DNA of 64,000 nt, from NCBI GenBank assembly GCA_036971475.1, contig JBAIZL010000067.1, forward strand, positions 187,501-251,500, written 5' to 3'. The translations under genes were made by a program, and so were the position numbers. Of this stretch, positions 33,450 through 47,465 are shown piece after piece. Numbering within the stretch: the first letter of the stretch is position 1; each line of letters opens with the position of its first letter. The DNA comes from Prosapia bicincta. Lineage: Eukaryota; Arthropoda; Insecta; Hemiptera; Cercopidae. Under the pieces are notes generated by a model. It worked only from the letters and a program-made list of their open reading frames with translations. It was not told where the DNA came from and searched no databases.

Positions 33450-36400
33450 ATAATCACTAGCTGCAGTAATTCTGCATTTTATCTATGTTATTGATATCTG
33501 AATCAAAGTGTTTGAACGCATCTAACTTCAACAAACTTGAACCATTTTACATTTGGGGTGTTGTACAAAATATCGACGTGTTTCGTTACATCAGATAATT
33601 GGTTTAAAAAGTTTTAAGCTTATTCAAAAGCATCTCTTAAAGAAGCCTCATTCCTCTTTCTCTATGATGTCGAAAAATCTGTTTTCAAATCCCTAACGCT
33701 ACTAATTACTCGTAGGTACCTGGAACTTCCTTGGTGTTTGAGAAACCGTCGGCAACCTTGTATAACAAATTTAACCCAATGTGTCGCTCCGTTTTGGGAC
33801 ATGACAAAACTTTAAAAAAAAACAACAAATAACGTTGGCAAAAGACGACCTAACCTGTTTTGTTTTTTTTTAAGTTGCGTATTTTTATGTGAGTCATTTA
33901 ACTATTTATCAACTAAATGTAATTGATAAACTAAGGTTGAACATACTTACTATTATGAAATTTAGATTTTAACAAAGACTGTACTCCTTCCTTAGGAACA
34001 CTAATGGTGCGCAAAAGCAACAGGTTTCTGATAGAGTTTAAAGAGTCCAAATTACTTAACTTCAGAAATTCCGTAAGCCATGCATTTTGAACCTCTACAA
34101 AGGTAACAAATCTACTTGTTTCCGCCTTCCTCTTTCAAATCAACCTCTTTCTACTTGTTTGCAATCTATGTCAAAACGCAAAACAAATACGAATTAGGTC
34201 ACAAGGGATGTATCAGTTTGAACGAAAACAAAATCGGAATTAATTATGTCATTCTTTAGATGATCCATGTAAGAGTTATACACACTGTATAAAACTTGGT
34301 TTTGTATTACAATAGATGTTTATTTTGAAGGTTAAAGAGCTCGTCAGTCGATCATCAAATTCACCCTAGATCGCCCATGATTGACAATAAATCTAAGTTA
34401 CTACAACTATATGAAAATACGTAATCGGTATGACGCTTTAAGAAAATTTCGTTAATACCGCAAAACGTTATACACTTATTACCCTACAAAAAATGTGTCT
34501 GGTTTTGGATACCTGCTCATTATATTTTTTTACTGTACTTCAAACACTAGAATCAATTTGTGTTGCAATTTTATTTGTTTTAATATTTTAAGGCATTTGC
34601 CAAGTTAGAGGTGCTCATTTCGTGCTTTTTATTTAAATGTTCAAAATTTCTTCAACCTTACATCTACAGGCACGTCCTCTTTCATTATGGAAAAGTAAAG
34701 AAACAGAAAACAATCCTCTCTTTTCAAGAGAAACAATTAGCCAAGACGCATTTGCAAACCAAGTACGGATATACTAAAAAAATATCTCTTTTTGTTATAG
34801 TCCATTTGACAGGAATAAAAAACTTTTGGCTGCTGATTCTCTAACTTTTAATTATTAATTTTTCCTCAAATATTAATCTATAAAAACCCATTTTTTATTA
34901 CAATTTACGTGCTGATAAAATTACTCGTTGTATTTATTCATGCTGATAAACCATTGTAAAACATAACATATTATAATCAATAAAACAGTTACGTTATTAT
35001 TGTATTATTAAATAATATATATTAACACAACTCACAAACATAAAGACTTCACAACACATACCTAGTTCGCATGCCCGCAGTTTAATATAGACCACAGTCT
35101 AAGGTGAAAATGGCCTATTCTCTGTATATATTCTGTGTAAAGAAATTGGCTAGCATTTGTAGGTCTTGAATGACTTTAATATCGGAATAAAATACAAAAA
35201 ATATCTACCACTGGGCCAGACAAACTCGGCTTTCCAGAAGTGATCATTCTCAATTCTTGTTTTGTTGTGGATTCGTGTTGCCATGGTATTGTCGCTCACA
35301 ACACAAAAAAAACCTTCCTTTGAAATTTATGGATTCGCTCTTCTTAAATATTTAAGCTACACTTTTCGCTTATTGGTGGAACCTGGCCCATTTAGACATT
35401 TTGCAAGAACCGCATCTGGTTGTAACATATTATATTGACAAACACGGAAATTTACTTTCAGCAATATATTATTGAAATTGAAATAAATGTTACTGATGTT
35501 ACGTCACGTTATTAAACAAGTTTCGTCCCTTTGTCGTATTCCCAGAGATTTTTTGTTGATTGTAAGAATACGTCCAAAATCAGTTTATCTTACCAATGAA
35601 GTAGAGAGGGAGAGCCTGATACACCAAAGCTATTTTCATACGTAATTAGTCGCTATGTATTTTTAAATTCTAATCACTCATGAATCATTTTAGATTACTC
35701 TTATTTTATTTGTGTCTATTTTTGTGAAATGTTTTAAAAATTGAACACATCTTACATCAATTGTTGAATTCAATTTAATTTTACAAAGTATTCAAATATG
35801 AGCTGAACTAGACGTCGTTAAAAAGATGTCTTTTGAAATAATAAAAATGGAAATAAATTTGCTAATGTTTTTGGTTTGTAATATTCTTTACGAATTGGTC
35901 CTTTATTAGACTATAATGTTTTCCTAATATCCTCACAACGGCCACAAAGTTGGCGTCCACAAAGAATGTAGCATATCAGCATTGTTATTTTATTTCATAA
36001 TAGATTTTTTACTGTAAAACACAGTTTTGCAAAAGAAAAAACACGTCGCTACCAAAAAGCTATAACCTCGATCGTATTTTGTAGGAACTCTAGCAATGAT
36101 CTGGACCACAATGCATTTAACGAAACCATAAAATATCAAGCCATTTTCATTGAATGGGGATCCAGTAAAAATAAACGCAGTTGAAAGATAAGGGCAAATA
36201 AGATTTTCAGAGGTTCATTTCAGGCCATTCTGACCACCAGTAACAAAGTGATGGAAGTACCAAATTCAAATTAATAGCGATCACAGTTATTCAATATAAT
36301 GTATTTGTAAAACAACAAAAAGGAAATAGGGACAAAATTTCCAATAAATAGGTAATTTTTTTTACTTTTTGGGGAAAATAAGAAACAAGAAATAACTTTG

Positions 36401-36799
36401 TTTTCCATTAGAATTTCTTAATTGGAATAATCTTAAAATTCATTAAACTAGGTGAAGGAGTATTTCATTTCGTAGATAATCAATAATTTTCAACTGAAAT
36501 AATTTTAACATTGAATCATTTTCACAGTTTTTTAGAAATTTGTTAGTTTTTTAATTAAACTAATTTTATATCTATTTTGTAAATTAAAGACAAAGTTTGG
36601 TCAACACGTATAGAAATCCAGAAACTATCTAGAAGCTGTTTTTGTAATGTACGATCTATTACTTCCATCTAAAACTAGAGAATGATTTATATTTTACATT
36701 TTATTATTTAAGTGAGGTATTCTTCTCATTATTTCAGATATCGGCCTTGTAACAGAATTATAACGGGCTTAAACAAGCAAGAGAAATAAATTCCCAAAA
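33450..36799. other. No recognised gene
   Basis: 3.3 kb without a supported feature. 33.5-34.2 kb may be decayed hAT sequence on the minus strand (see 33264-33449). A 77-codon plus-strand frame at 34611-34844 is not recognised. Confidence 0.4.
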
Positions 36800-37195
36800 A
36801 GACTAGCAACTACGAAATAGGGAGCAAGGCAGGATGTAATGGCAACAGCCTATAAAACTTATATACGGCCAGTTATGGAATTTGCTTTTCCGAGGTTAGC
36901 TTAAGGAAATAAGTGGTCATCCAGCGCAACGCACTGCGAAAAATAACTGGTGCAGTAATATCGGTACCAGAAACTGCTGTGCAATTGCAAATCACTTTTC
37001 AAGTTCTGGGAGAGGGCAGGGAAAATTGACTACAGACACTGGAAGTAATATAAACTTGCAGCATCGTTATTCAGGTCACAAACATCACCACTCACTCATG
37101 CCAAAAAACTTAGAATTAAATACAATCTGGAACGGAGACAACCATCTATATTCCCACCGGAAAGACTTGAAAGGGCCTGGAGCACACATTGCTAA
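36800..37195 (+). pseudogene. Non-LTR retrotransposon RT C-terminal relic
   Basis: Plus strand from 36800: RLATTK, a stop where W is expected, then GARQDVMATAYKTYIRPVM and EFA. After a gap comes VIQRNALRKITGAVISVPET and AVQLQITFQVL. After another break comes RIKYNLERRQPSIFPPERLE. This is the thumb/connection region of jockey/I-type non-LTR reverse transcriptases, where 'W-----L---Y--YIRP--EY' is followed by 'IQ-KALR-ITGA---TP---L'. The catalytic palm is not present; the fragment is 5'-truncated, as is usual for these elements. No poly(A) or target duplication is identified. Confidence 0.7.
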
Positions 37196-38699
37196 TATGA
37201 CATAACTAACACGATTTTAGTAACTACATTAATCAAAAATGTAATAGATTATCGATTGGATAACATTTAAGTAAATAGACGAAACCTAGTGGCTTCCTAA
37301 TTCATTCTGGAAAAAAACGAAAAAATACTTTATAGAGTGTGATTCACACCATTTTTTTAAAATAGCAATGAGATTTTTATGAAAGTTGGCAAATAGGCCT
37401 ATAAGTTTTTCTATATTTTATTTTAGATTGTTAGTCTGTTTTGTGAATAAACAATCAGTGAATAAGATCCTAGCAATTATAGAAGGAATGTTGTAACAGT
37501 TACCAAGAAAGCCAATAGGAGGACAGATTTTACATTTACTTACGCCAAGTAGTAGGAGTAGGGTAAGGTAAGTTTTTAGAATCCCAAGTTACCAATTAAT
37601 TGCAATGCAAAGAAATGAAATGCATCACTATGTACATCACAACATAAATTTTATACTTTATGATTAATTATTATACATGATGAATTTCTTGTCCATTTAA
37701 TAAAGCAACCCTTATGATCTTATAATGTACACCTTGTGACATGTTACCTAAAGGAATAACCCAAATGAACCTTTTGTCGATGTAACTGTGTTAGCGGAAT
37801 GTACATAAAGGTTGTTTCACTATTTCATAGCAAGGGTTTATTATTCTTTATTATTTATAAAATCAGTTCATGTAGTGTAAAGGTCTGGAGAACTCCATCC
37901 GTATCTGGATTGTTGTTTACTGTGTGTTTTGTATTGTGTAAATGTGTAATTTCGATTAAATACCTGCAAGGCACATATTCTCAACAGTAGAGTTCCATTT
38001 GAATTCCACAACATAAAACAAATTAGTCATCTGCTGGAATCCAATCACTGTAATAGTGGTAAATAAAATAAGGTTGTCCATTTGTTACCAAATTCGTATC
38101 AAAAGAAATGGTTAGCATATATTGTGTTATGAAATAGATTTAAATTATCGAACATATAAACATATTGTTTTATCTGGTGATATTCCGTTTATTTAATAAG
38201 GTGTCTTCATAAATTCATGACAAACCTGAAACGATTTAATGCTGTTCGTAGATATGTTTTTTACTTGCATAAAATAGTTTGGGAAATGGACATTTCACAT
38301 TATTATTTTTTTTATTAATAGGGGTAAATATTATTTCTTAATTCAGTGGCCTATGTATCCCTAATTATTAATCTACAATCAATAGTATTTGCAAAAATAG
38401 AACAATTTATACATTAACCATTCTTAACAATAGTTGATATGTTTATAATAATTTAATTTTATGTTCCTATATAATTTGAAACGTGTTCTTTAATCAAATT
38501 GCCTTGTGAGTTAACTAGCAACTGTTTTCACATTAGGATTTCTAAAGCTATTTATTAAACATAAATACATCATGAAAACTATGGATTGACCTCCAAGCAG
38601 AATACAATTATATATTTTAGTTTTAAAATATTTACGAAAATGCCTGTTATTTAACTTTTACACAGATATAATACTTACTATTATAATAAACTAATTAAT
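37196..38699. other. No recognised feature
   Basis: AT-rich non-coding sequence. Confidence 0.6.
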
Positions 38700-38830
38700 G
38701 GACGACATTCCAAGCTTACAGATTTATATAAATATATTACGAATCTTACTGAGCCAAAACGTTTTCGGTCGCACTTCATCAGCGTCTTGATTGTGACCAA
38801 AAATTATCTTTATAAGTAAGTATTTATTAA
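38700..38830 (-). other. PLE-like 3' tail
   Basis: Minus strand: CAAGACGCTGATGAAGTGCG, ACCGAAAACGTTTTGGCTCA, then TAAGATTCGTAATATATTTA. The 'GATGAAG-hairpin-CGAAACGTTTTGGC' pattern is typical of PLE and some non-LTR 3' ends in arthropods. No coding part is attached. Confidence 0.35.
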
Positions 38831-40480
38831 CTTAAACAAATTTAAAAGTAAATGGTTTAGTAGAAACTTTAAATTTTCGTCTACCACCATTTACGGTAAC
38901 ACCCGCAAGAAATAATATTATTTCACTCTTTGTTTTAGTAACTGTGGAGGGATATGTATTGCTATTGAAAGTTGTAATACGTCACAGAGTGCTTCCTCGA
39001 ATTTATATTGATATGAAATAATTCTATCGTCTGATGATGCAGACTGTCGCTTCTTGAATACGTAATGTACGTTCATTTGGCACGATTATACTTGTTACCA
39101 GTAAACATCTAACCATAAAGATGAAGTATTGGTTTTATTCATGCGATGTTAGTGTTGTTTGTTGAGGTTAGGACCGCAGATGTTTTTGCCTACACTATAT
39201 CAACGTTATGTAACAGTGGTTAAAATGAACGAAATATAACATTGATTAAATTTAATTGTAATATAGAAATATTGTCTAAGTGAAGTTAATGCGTTGGAAA
39301 AGTTTTATTATAAGGTCGTTATACAGTTATTTATATTTACTTTATTCCTAAAATAACTTTACATTCTAAATTTATTTTGAAATTCGTTTGCTATTAGATA
39401 AAAGCTCCCTCCTCACAGCTTTTCTTGGAAGCTCTCTTTATAAGAACATAATCGGTATTGCAGGGTAGGGACTTGTTTTAGAGCTAAAGTTAGCTTATCT
39501 GTATTTACCAGGCCTGGCCTGGTGAGCACTCTTTCGAAAACTAATGAAGGCTAATTGGTAATCCAGAGATTGAGCTGCTTGTTTAGAGTTAAAACAAGAT
39601 ATAGAAAGGGTTACGAATATGGGTAATATAAAGGTATAAAACCTTAGCAGCTGGGTATAGGGGGGTAGGGATATGACGTAACGTGAGTACGGTCGCGTAA
39701 CTCAAATAGTAATACTCACTACGTAGTTTATAAAACAATTATAAAGATATCTCCCCTCTTTATATGAACTTTAAATACAGCAAGAACATTTAAGCATCCG
39801 ATTTTTTAAATTTATTTGTTATTGGCAGTCATTTCTAGAATGATATATTAGAGTATTAGAAATACAATTTCTGAAGCGTAGTTTAATGGTTTGCGTATAA
39901 GTTAAAAACTTAGATTAAATTCGAAAGCATTTCTTGCAAAAAACCTGACAGTTTTTTTTAAATATTTCTGTATAAAATAAAGTTTGTTTAGGAATAAATT
40001 AGGCATATTCTAGAAACTGGAAGCATTGAAAACTAAGAATATAATTTTAGTATGCACTGACTTGAAACAAACTGATATATTCAGGGCTTTGTAACTAGAA
40101 ACAAACCTAAACCGCTCCTTAACAGTGAAATCTTTTAAACATCTTATTTTCATATCATAAACAGTTATTTTGCACAAGGTAAATTCATCATTGTATGAAC
40201 AAACGTTTACATAATATATTTCAATTTATTTGTGTTTCACTTGTGCCTTGACCAACAAAATTCCTTGGCTCTTTTTTAAATTTCACTGTTCTAGTGGTCT
40301 TATTTCATTTCATTAATTTTAACATAATTTTCTTTTCCTCAACTAAATGATAACCAATGAAACTATTTATATTACTTGACAATCAATGAATATAACCAAT
40401 AGACCACAGTTATTAGTACACATAGTATTTCGTACTAGTCTTTGTTTTTAACCATTGTTCCTATGTATTACATATATTTG
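38831..40480. other. No recognised feature
   Basis: AT-rich; nothing supported. Confidence 0.6.
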
Positions 40481-40546
40481 TAAATATTTTCACTTGCTCG
40501 TATATATATATATATATACACCTATAGAACCTATATATACTTATAG

Positions 40547-40660
40547 ACCTATAAATGTTTTATTACAGGTTTCGCATTTAAATTTATAAACACCACCTTT
40601 TTCATGCATATTATTTGTTTTATTATTGTTATGTATTATGTTTATTATTTTGTTATTAGT
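40547..40660 (-). pseudogene. Inverted 5' piece of a PLE GIY-YIG region
   Basis: On the minus strand this reads FKTNNKIINIIHNNNK, TNNMHEKGGVYKFKCETCNK, TFIG. It aligns with residues about 81-120 of the intact ORF at 56430 (KTDNKIKNLL, NNMHEINGVYNIKC, TCNKLYVG). It carries the GIY (GVY) half and ends just past the YIG half. The next part of the same protein continues on the opposite strand from 40668. The 21-base end (TGTAATAAAACATTTATAGG) is repeated, inverted, at 40668-40688. Confidence 0.75.
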
Positions 40661-40667
40661 TTAAAAC

Positions 40668-41066
40668 TGTAATAAAACTTGTATAGGTGAAACCAAGAAA
40701 AATTAAAAGAAAGATTTAAAGAACATTTGAATGCTTATATAAATCCAGAAATTAATAAATTCAAGTTTGCAAATGGTTATATTAATAATAATCACCAATT
40801 TCCAAATATTAAAAATTTAATATGAAACTTAAAAAAAAAATTAATAAGGGATTAAGAATGAATATATATGAAGCATTCGAAATATATAAATATATTAATA
40901 ATAACAAAGTAATAAAAGAAAAATTACAAATACATTTTAAATTTGATACTATATTCAATGTATACAAGTTACAGCAACAAAATAAACTTGGAAATTATTA
41001 TAAATTTAGCAACAGTTCTATTTCTAATTTAACACATGTTTTATATCTTGCATTATTGTATTATTA
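40668..41066 (+). pseudogene. PLE GIY-YIG region, 3' piece
   Basis: Plus strand: CNKTCIGETKKKLKERFKEH, LNAYINPEINKFKFANGYI, NNNHQFPNIKNL, then (frame from 40822) KKKINKGLRMNIYEAFEIYK. It matches residues 114-190 of the intact ORF at 56430 (CNKLYVGQTKKKLKERYKEH; LNIFETLEIYK). The catalytic Glu of 'EIYK' is kept. Frameshift near 40820. The GIY half lies inverted upstream (40547-40660), so the copy cannot make a protein. Confidence 0.8.
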
Positions 41067-41178
41067 ATTCCTGATGATGTTGATACTGTTTATCAATGAA
41101 AAGCTTTGATTATAATTTAATAAATATTCTTGTATTTAAATAACCTATGTTGTCTTAGATTACTAAAAAAAGAAAACT

Positions 41179-41229
<51 letters not shown>

Positions 41230-41303
41230 CAACACGGGTCAAATATTCTTGTATTTGAATAACCTGTGTTGTTTTAAATTATTAAACAAGAAAACGTATT
41301 TTA

Positions 41304-41332
<29 letters not shown>
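41067..41332 (+). other. PLE 3' tail and a second, tandem tail piece, each next to (TA)n
   Basis: 41067-41180: CCTGATGATGTTGATACTG, TTTATCAATGAAAAGC, AATATTCTTGTATTTAAATA, AAGAAAACTTATTATATA, then (TA)n to 41223. 41241-41306 repeats AATATTCTTGTATTTGAATA, ACCTGTGTTGTTTTAAATTA, ACAAGAAAACGTATTTTATA and is followed by (TA)n to 41332. Tandem ends of this kind are usual for PLEs. Confidence 0.75.
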
Positions 41333-41335
<3 letters not shown>

Positions 41336-41339
41336 TAAG

Positions 41340-43440
41340 TTTCTTAATGAGAATTTTTGGTAGAGAACGTATTTTGTAACAATATGTTTCTGTTTCTGTT
41401 TTCTCTTCTATAATTTACTTTATCAATCTTCCAGTTTTAGTCCTTACTATATATAAAGTTTTAATCTTCCTCTATCACTTGTTAGTGGAATATTCAATAT
41501 CACTGTTCCATCTAATGTTTCTGTCAACCTTTACCCAAATCAGTGGAAAATTTACTTTGTAAATCTGTGTCAGTTCTTCTTGGAACTGATTAAAAAAATA
41601 AATATTTAGACTTACGACAAGTGTTTTTTTTTTAATTATCGATAACCATGTATACTTCTGCCATCAATACGTGGTGGAAAAATTGCGTTGGTGAATTATC
41701 TTTAAAGAGAAATCTACTCTTGCGCTCTTGGATTTTCCTGGGTTCCACTTGACTAACTTACATGAAGTCATTGCTGAAGAAGCTTAATTGTAAACTTAAG
41801 CATTTGATTTTCATGAATTTCTTTCATTCGCCATTTAGATCCAAGGAATTTATTAGGTATATTGAGATTTTCTCTCACTCATTGAATCAAAAGGAAATAC
41901 GTTATTTAATGTCTGCATTTTATTTTAATATATCCAGTATCTATTTTCCTCTTCGTAATTTAAAAAGTACTACATTTTCTTTATTATTAAATGTTGGTTT
42001 CTGTAATATAAATGAGATGTAAATGTTTAACTTGAGATGCTTATGATGTTTAAGGTTTTTATTTTAATGAAGATACTTGCACATTACAACTTGGCGCCTT
42101 ACCATTTTCCTTTAGTTTCCTTGAAAATGTTCCGCATTTCCACTCTGCATTTTTCTCTCTTATTCCAGTGTCAGAGAGTTCTACGACAGTTATCCACATT
42201 TTCGGTATCCACAAATACAAACCCGGTCTGTAACATTTGCCTTCTATAGTAGACCTCTACAATCTAGCAGCGAACATCCGTAAAGCTCCTCTCGTTCATT
42301 GAATTTAGCGTTTCTTCACCTTGTGTTTTCCTACGTTTTTATTTTCTAATAATGTTTAAATGTTATTTATTTCGTAAACTATACATTTTCAATTTTAATA
42401 TTGGAAAACTTTGTACATGAAAACAACAACCAGCAAATTCGAGGAGCTCAACAACTGTCAGATTTTAACCACATGTCAATGCTACGTTGAACTGACTATT
42501 ATTGTTTTAGTAATAAGGCGAACCGTTAGTATGGCTAGCATTAACAAATACGGGGTACAACAGATATAGGGATTAGAAGAAGTTACATGAATGTGGCATA
42601 GAAATACTTCTCGATACAGAATATGGGTATAATGGTATACTAGTATAAGTTTTACTAACCAAAGTGTACTTTGATTGAGTACCTATGCAATGTCTCAGAT
42701 AGGTACAAAAGACTACTTTACAAAATACTTGTAATACGTAACATATACAATATAATAAACTGACAAAATGCTTGTAGCTTGATGTTTGTTTTTAAATACT
42801 TTCATATATTTTTAAATAATATTTAGCAATTTTTATGAATCCAGAGAGTACATTCTTTTGCAGTAATTCCAAAAGTTGTTACTTTTAATATTTCATAATC
42901 AATGTAATTTGAAAGTCATTATTCGGATGCTAATAATTTTATGAGCATAGAATATTGTTACACGATTGGTCCATACTACAATACAATACAAACAATAAGA
43001 TTAAACAGTATTAAAAGTAAGAGTAATTTGTATTTTTGTTGTTGTAATTTGATATTTAAGTAAGAATATAAATCTGATATCTTTATTAATATCCAGATTT
43101 AATTGCTTTTTGGTTGTATATCAACTAATTATATTTCTCTCTCTCTAATACCTTTAATAAAAATTAAGTTAAAACTTTACTTTAATTTCCATTCGGATAA
43201 CATCGTACATTAGGAAAGATAAGTGATGTGCCTCAGTATCTCATTTGGATCAGAAGTGTTCGCAAGACTTTAACGCCAAACAGACACCAACCTCTCTTAC
43301 CGCTCTATTCCCAGAACTAAATAGGTTTCTACTTGATTAATCACCTTGGTTATAAAATGCTCTGCAAGATAGATCTGTTAATACAAACCGTGTGGTGAGT
43401 GATACTCCTGTCTAACCTCTCTGAAATAGGTTTTCTTGGT
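41340..43440. other. No recognised gene
   Basis: AT-rich. The frames at 41762-42022 and 42037-42249 are not recognised. Confidence 0.5.
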
Positions 43441-43460
43441 AAGTAAAACCGTCTAGTTTA

Positions 43461-43515
43461 CTGAGAGAGAGAGAGAGAGAGAGAGAGTGTGTGTGTGTGT
43501 GTGTGTGTGTGTCTG
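43461..43515. repeat. (GA)n-(GT)n microsatellite
   Basis: About 26 bases of GA then about 28 of GT. Confidence 0.95.
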
Positions 43516-46500
43516 TACGTGTGAGCGTGTGTAAATGGGTACGAGGATGGGTGTTGGGTGTTTATATGACTGCGTGAAACAAACTGATAGTATGTATTTT
43601 GGAGGTTTGCAAACAAGTAATAAAAGGCAACTGCCAACTACTATATAATTTCTAAACATAAATTATTTGCAAAATATGTTTTATAATGTTAGTTATATCC
43701 TTCAAAAATTCTAAATCTTATTTATATGAATTATTAAAAAAATATTTATTTTGATAATAATTTTATTTATTGCATAGGGTATAACTATCTGGTTGGGTAA
43801 AGCCGATATAAAAACTATTGTCTACACGTGCATTCGCCAGCTGATGATCATTATTACTGTAAGTAATTTGGTACAATGTACTTTTCACCTCAAACTCGTA
43901 CCCTCCGAACCGGGTTACTAGCGTAGTCTCAAGGGCTTGAAGCCAGGACCCGTGAGAGTGCAAAATAACTAATAACTTCCTGATCGAAAGGTAATTTTTA
44001 GTAAATTTTAATATGAGTAATTTTTTCACGGCGAAAGACAATAAAAAACACATTTTTTAATTTATAAAATATGGGAATTATCAAACAATAGTTTAAAAGC
44101 AGCAATGAAATAAACTACGACAAACTCTTTCAATGGACCTACGTTTACGAATTCTTTAGAATCTTTTAACAATCGTTGATAATGGGGTCACATAATGTTA
44201 ACTATTTACTAATAACTGTGCACATCAATTGAACTTATTATTGTGTAACTCATCCACCAAGGCTAAGTTTTATAAAGGCTTGTTTGCTGTTAGTACTGAA
44301 TGGTTTGTTTAACAGTATTTCTAAAGTAGGCTATTTAGGAAAGAAGCAATATTAATTACCAGAATTGTGCTATTATGCTGGTGTTTCTGTTATGTCGTGT
44401 CTATGGAGGTGCAAAGTGCATAAACTTCAGATTCCTCCAAATGTCTTGATAGAAGATCTGCCAGTTCTGGAGCCCGATATCTATGGCGTATTTTAATTAG
44501 TGGTGCTCCAAGTTGAAGGAGGAAGTGGATAATGGCAGTCGAAGACATGATCTGGGGTATCTTCGGCATAGTGTTAATCCCTTTCTTACCATTATTCGCT
44601 TACACTGAACTAAGCTAAGCTCCCTTTAGCTTATGATAGAAATATGATATCTGAAGTTCATTGGTTATTTCACGAACTTTAATAACTCCACAAGTTATTG
44701 GAAATCGCACTTCAGGTATTCTGAGTATATATTCAAATAGTTCTTTTTCAAAGGTTCGAATTGTCCTTTCTTAGGTTAATGATTTACTTGGAGCATTTGC
44801 ATCATTTTCGATAGTACTTTCTTTATTCGCCTCTTTCGCCCGTTAACTTTAACTACATTGTACTTTTTTGCAACAACGCAATTGTTTAAACTTTTAGTTT
44901 CATTTACTAGAATTAACATAAAATTCATATCATGTTTCGACGTACACCACGATGGACATTTCCATTGCCAGAATTCTTGTTTCTCAACACGATTAATTAC
45001 TTGACGGTTTGCCATATTTACCGAGTACGTTAAAGAAAGGGAACGAATAGTCGAACTGGCTACACGAGCTCTGTATGAGAGTTCTAGAGATTTATTTCTG
45101 CTAAGAATTGTTTTACGCATTTGTGGCAGCTGTAGATATTTCGAGGCTCTTCAACAAATGTTTGTTGTAAGAGGGATTAAAATATAAGGCAATTTGTTTA
45201 AATTGTGTTTAAAGAATAAGACACAACATCATTTATATCCGTTTTTATTGTAATAAAACAAAATATACAAGACTATGTTGTATTAATACAGCCTTTACGA
45301 AATAAGTTAGTCTTTTCACCGAAATGTTACCATGATAAGTCTAAAAACTCTATGAAAACTAATTTAGTAGTTAATTTCTTTTTTATTAGACACTAAGCTT
45401 TTTATTCAAATCACTTGCTTGAATGATATTGTAATTTTATACTCGTCACATGTTTTTTCGTCCTAATTGGTTTTGTTGTTCCTTGCAAATCCTTCTTAGC
45501 TTTATTCAGCTGACAAAGATTTTTTCAATTAAAAACCTACAGGGCTTCCCAAGTCATCAAAAAATGAAATCCTTGTGAAAATCCCTACACCTTGAAAGCT
45601 TGATAAAGGCGTTAATAATCTACCTCGTACTTGGATGAATAAGCCAGGGAAATCCGTCAACCTAATGGAGAAGATGCAGTGTCTAGACATCATCTTGTGT
45701 ATTAGTGATGTTAGACTCGAGCGTAATTCAAATCGATTGGATAATCATAATGATATAATGTTTTAAAAGGATAATAACTGTTGGTAAAGCTACGTGACAA
45801 TTCACTTACTAAATATTATCCTAAGCTAAGTTGCAAGAGGCTGATATATAACTCTACTAAAAAGAGAAAGAAAAACACAAGTGTAGTTCTAAATACTCTT
45901 AGTCCAAATTAAGTCACGTGGAATGCGATTCAGACATTAGCAATCTTAACAAATAATGATTAGAAGTGGTACCTGCAATAAGTTTTCAAATAAATAGAAA
46001 TATTGGAAAAGTAAACAGTGAATATAAACCGCCCAATGTAAAACTCTAAAATAAATTGTTAACTAAATTTATTTTAACAGGCGCATTTTTGTCTTGTGAC
46101 TTCTGTTTTGTTCTGTTCAATAAGTTGTATCTGATGTCCTAGCTTAGAAATGAATATGCAATAGGCCAAGTCAAGAAAAAACTATAAAAACATTACGTTC
46201 TAGATCTTACATCGTGATATAATGCGTAGAATAATATATTCCGATAAAAAATATAATAACCCAACCTTTCATTTTTAAATAATTAATTAATTAGCTAATA
46301 ATTAATTCTTTAACTTTAATTCATAAACAATATATTTTCATAGAAAAACATAAATGATTGTATTAAATTATACGAAATGAAGAGAACGTACTTCCACTCA
46401 CTCTCCCCTTCCTCCAAAGTAAAAGATGATATGTATTATTCAATTGGTTAAGTGAAGGTGGTACTTCTCAGGAAGTCCTTTCCCTTGGGATGGACAAAAT

Positions 46501-47040
46501 ACTAAACTTACTGCATGACTAAAATGTCTCCCTTCGAAACGAATACATAACTTATGAAGTATATTTGCAGATATAAATTTTTTTATGAAACCAATATAAA
46601 GACATATCTTTTATATCATACGGCTTTTTCCTATAAATACACTTTTGCTATGAAATACTACTGGGAGACGAGAAAACACCCAGTGGTATAGATATTATCT
46701 GTTTAATGTTGTATGTTTAGACAAATTTAAACAATTAGTTAAAACTACGATTATTTTTAAACAATGAACAGAGTTTTATTCAATATATCCAAATATATCA
46801 CAGATATTTATGGAATATTCACGTTCAATAATACTAGAATATGAAGATGGAATATTAAATAAAATTTATTTTTTTAAAGTAATAGGTGTAGAAAATTCTT
46901 AATATACTTATCTTCTCTTCTGTTAGGAATATTTTTATATATTTGGGTACATATTTAAATGTAATAATAATATATTTTTCTTTAACTCTATAAATTAACT
47001 GTGACGTAATGTTTAGTTTAAATAAATAAGACCTCTATAC
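43516..47040. other. No recognised gene
   Basis: 3.5 kb without a supported feature. The longest frame is minus 44776-45120 (114 residues, basic C-terminus KVNGRKRRIKKVLSKM); it lacks homology I can recognise and its neighbourhood has no splice or repeat context. Minus 43763-44053 (96 residues) is likewise unassigned. Confidence 0.4.
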
Positions 47041-47125
47041 CACAAATAACTTATTCCTTTATTTAATACCTTATTTACATTTCAATTGCATAGCAATCAT
47101 CCTCAGAGGAAACTTACAATACAAC
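47041..47125 (-). other. PLE-like 3' tail
   Basis: Minus strand: CCTCTGAGGATGATTGCTAT, GCAATTGAAATG, then AATAAAGGAATAAGTTATTT. The ATTGC/GCAAT hairpin between the GATG and GAAA boxes matches the layout of the other PLE tails here. Confidence 0.4.
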
Positions 47126-47379
47126 TACTTCTTTGAAAAGAAGTTGTTTTAGAAATTATGACTCAAAATAATAAACTGATTCGTATTTTTCTCAGAATAA
47201 AACAAAAAGTAGAATCCATCTTTTCATACTAAATCATTTAGTACAATTTATTTATAAATTATTATATTTATTAACTTATAAGTTAAAAACATTTTCGAAA
47301 TAATAGCTTTTTAAACTAATAATCTACAGTGAATAAATTAAAATAACCTTCGTTTTTTAACAGCTGTTATACAATCTAA

Positions 47380-47465
47380 CTTAGCATCCCGCGTCGGGGC
47401 CAATGATTGATTAGAAACTGGAGTGTGTCATTAGTGCGTGTAAGATGTTTATTAAAATATATATT
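47380..47465 (-). other. Candidate Helitron 3' terminus
   Basis: Downstream of the helicase stop (minus strand) a short GC-rich stretch, GGCCCCGACGCGGGATGCTA, precedes AGTTAG. Helitrons end with a small GC-rich hairpin and CTRR; the fit is approximate. Confidence 0.3.

Noticed and set aside
43860..43970. tRNA-derived SINE suspicion (AGGGCTTGAAGCCAGGACCC)
   Set aside because: No A/B box pair at correct spacing and no second copy in the window.
44776..45120. 114-residue minus-strand frame with a basic tail
   Set aside because: Length is within chance for 64 kb, no recognisable domain, no supporting context.
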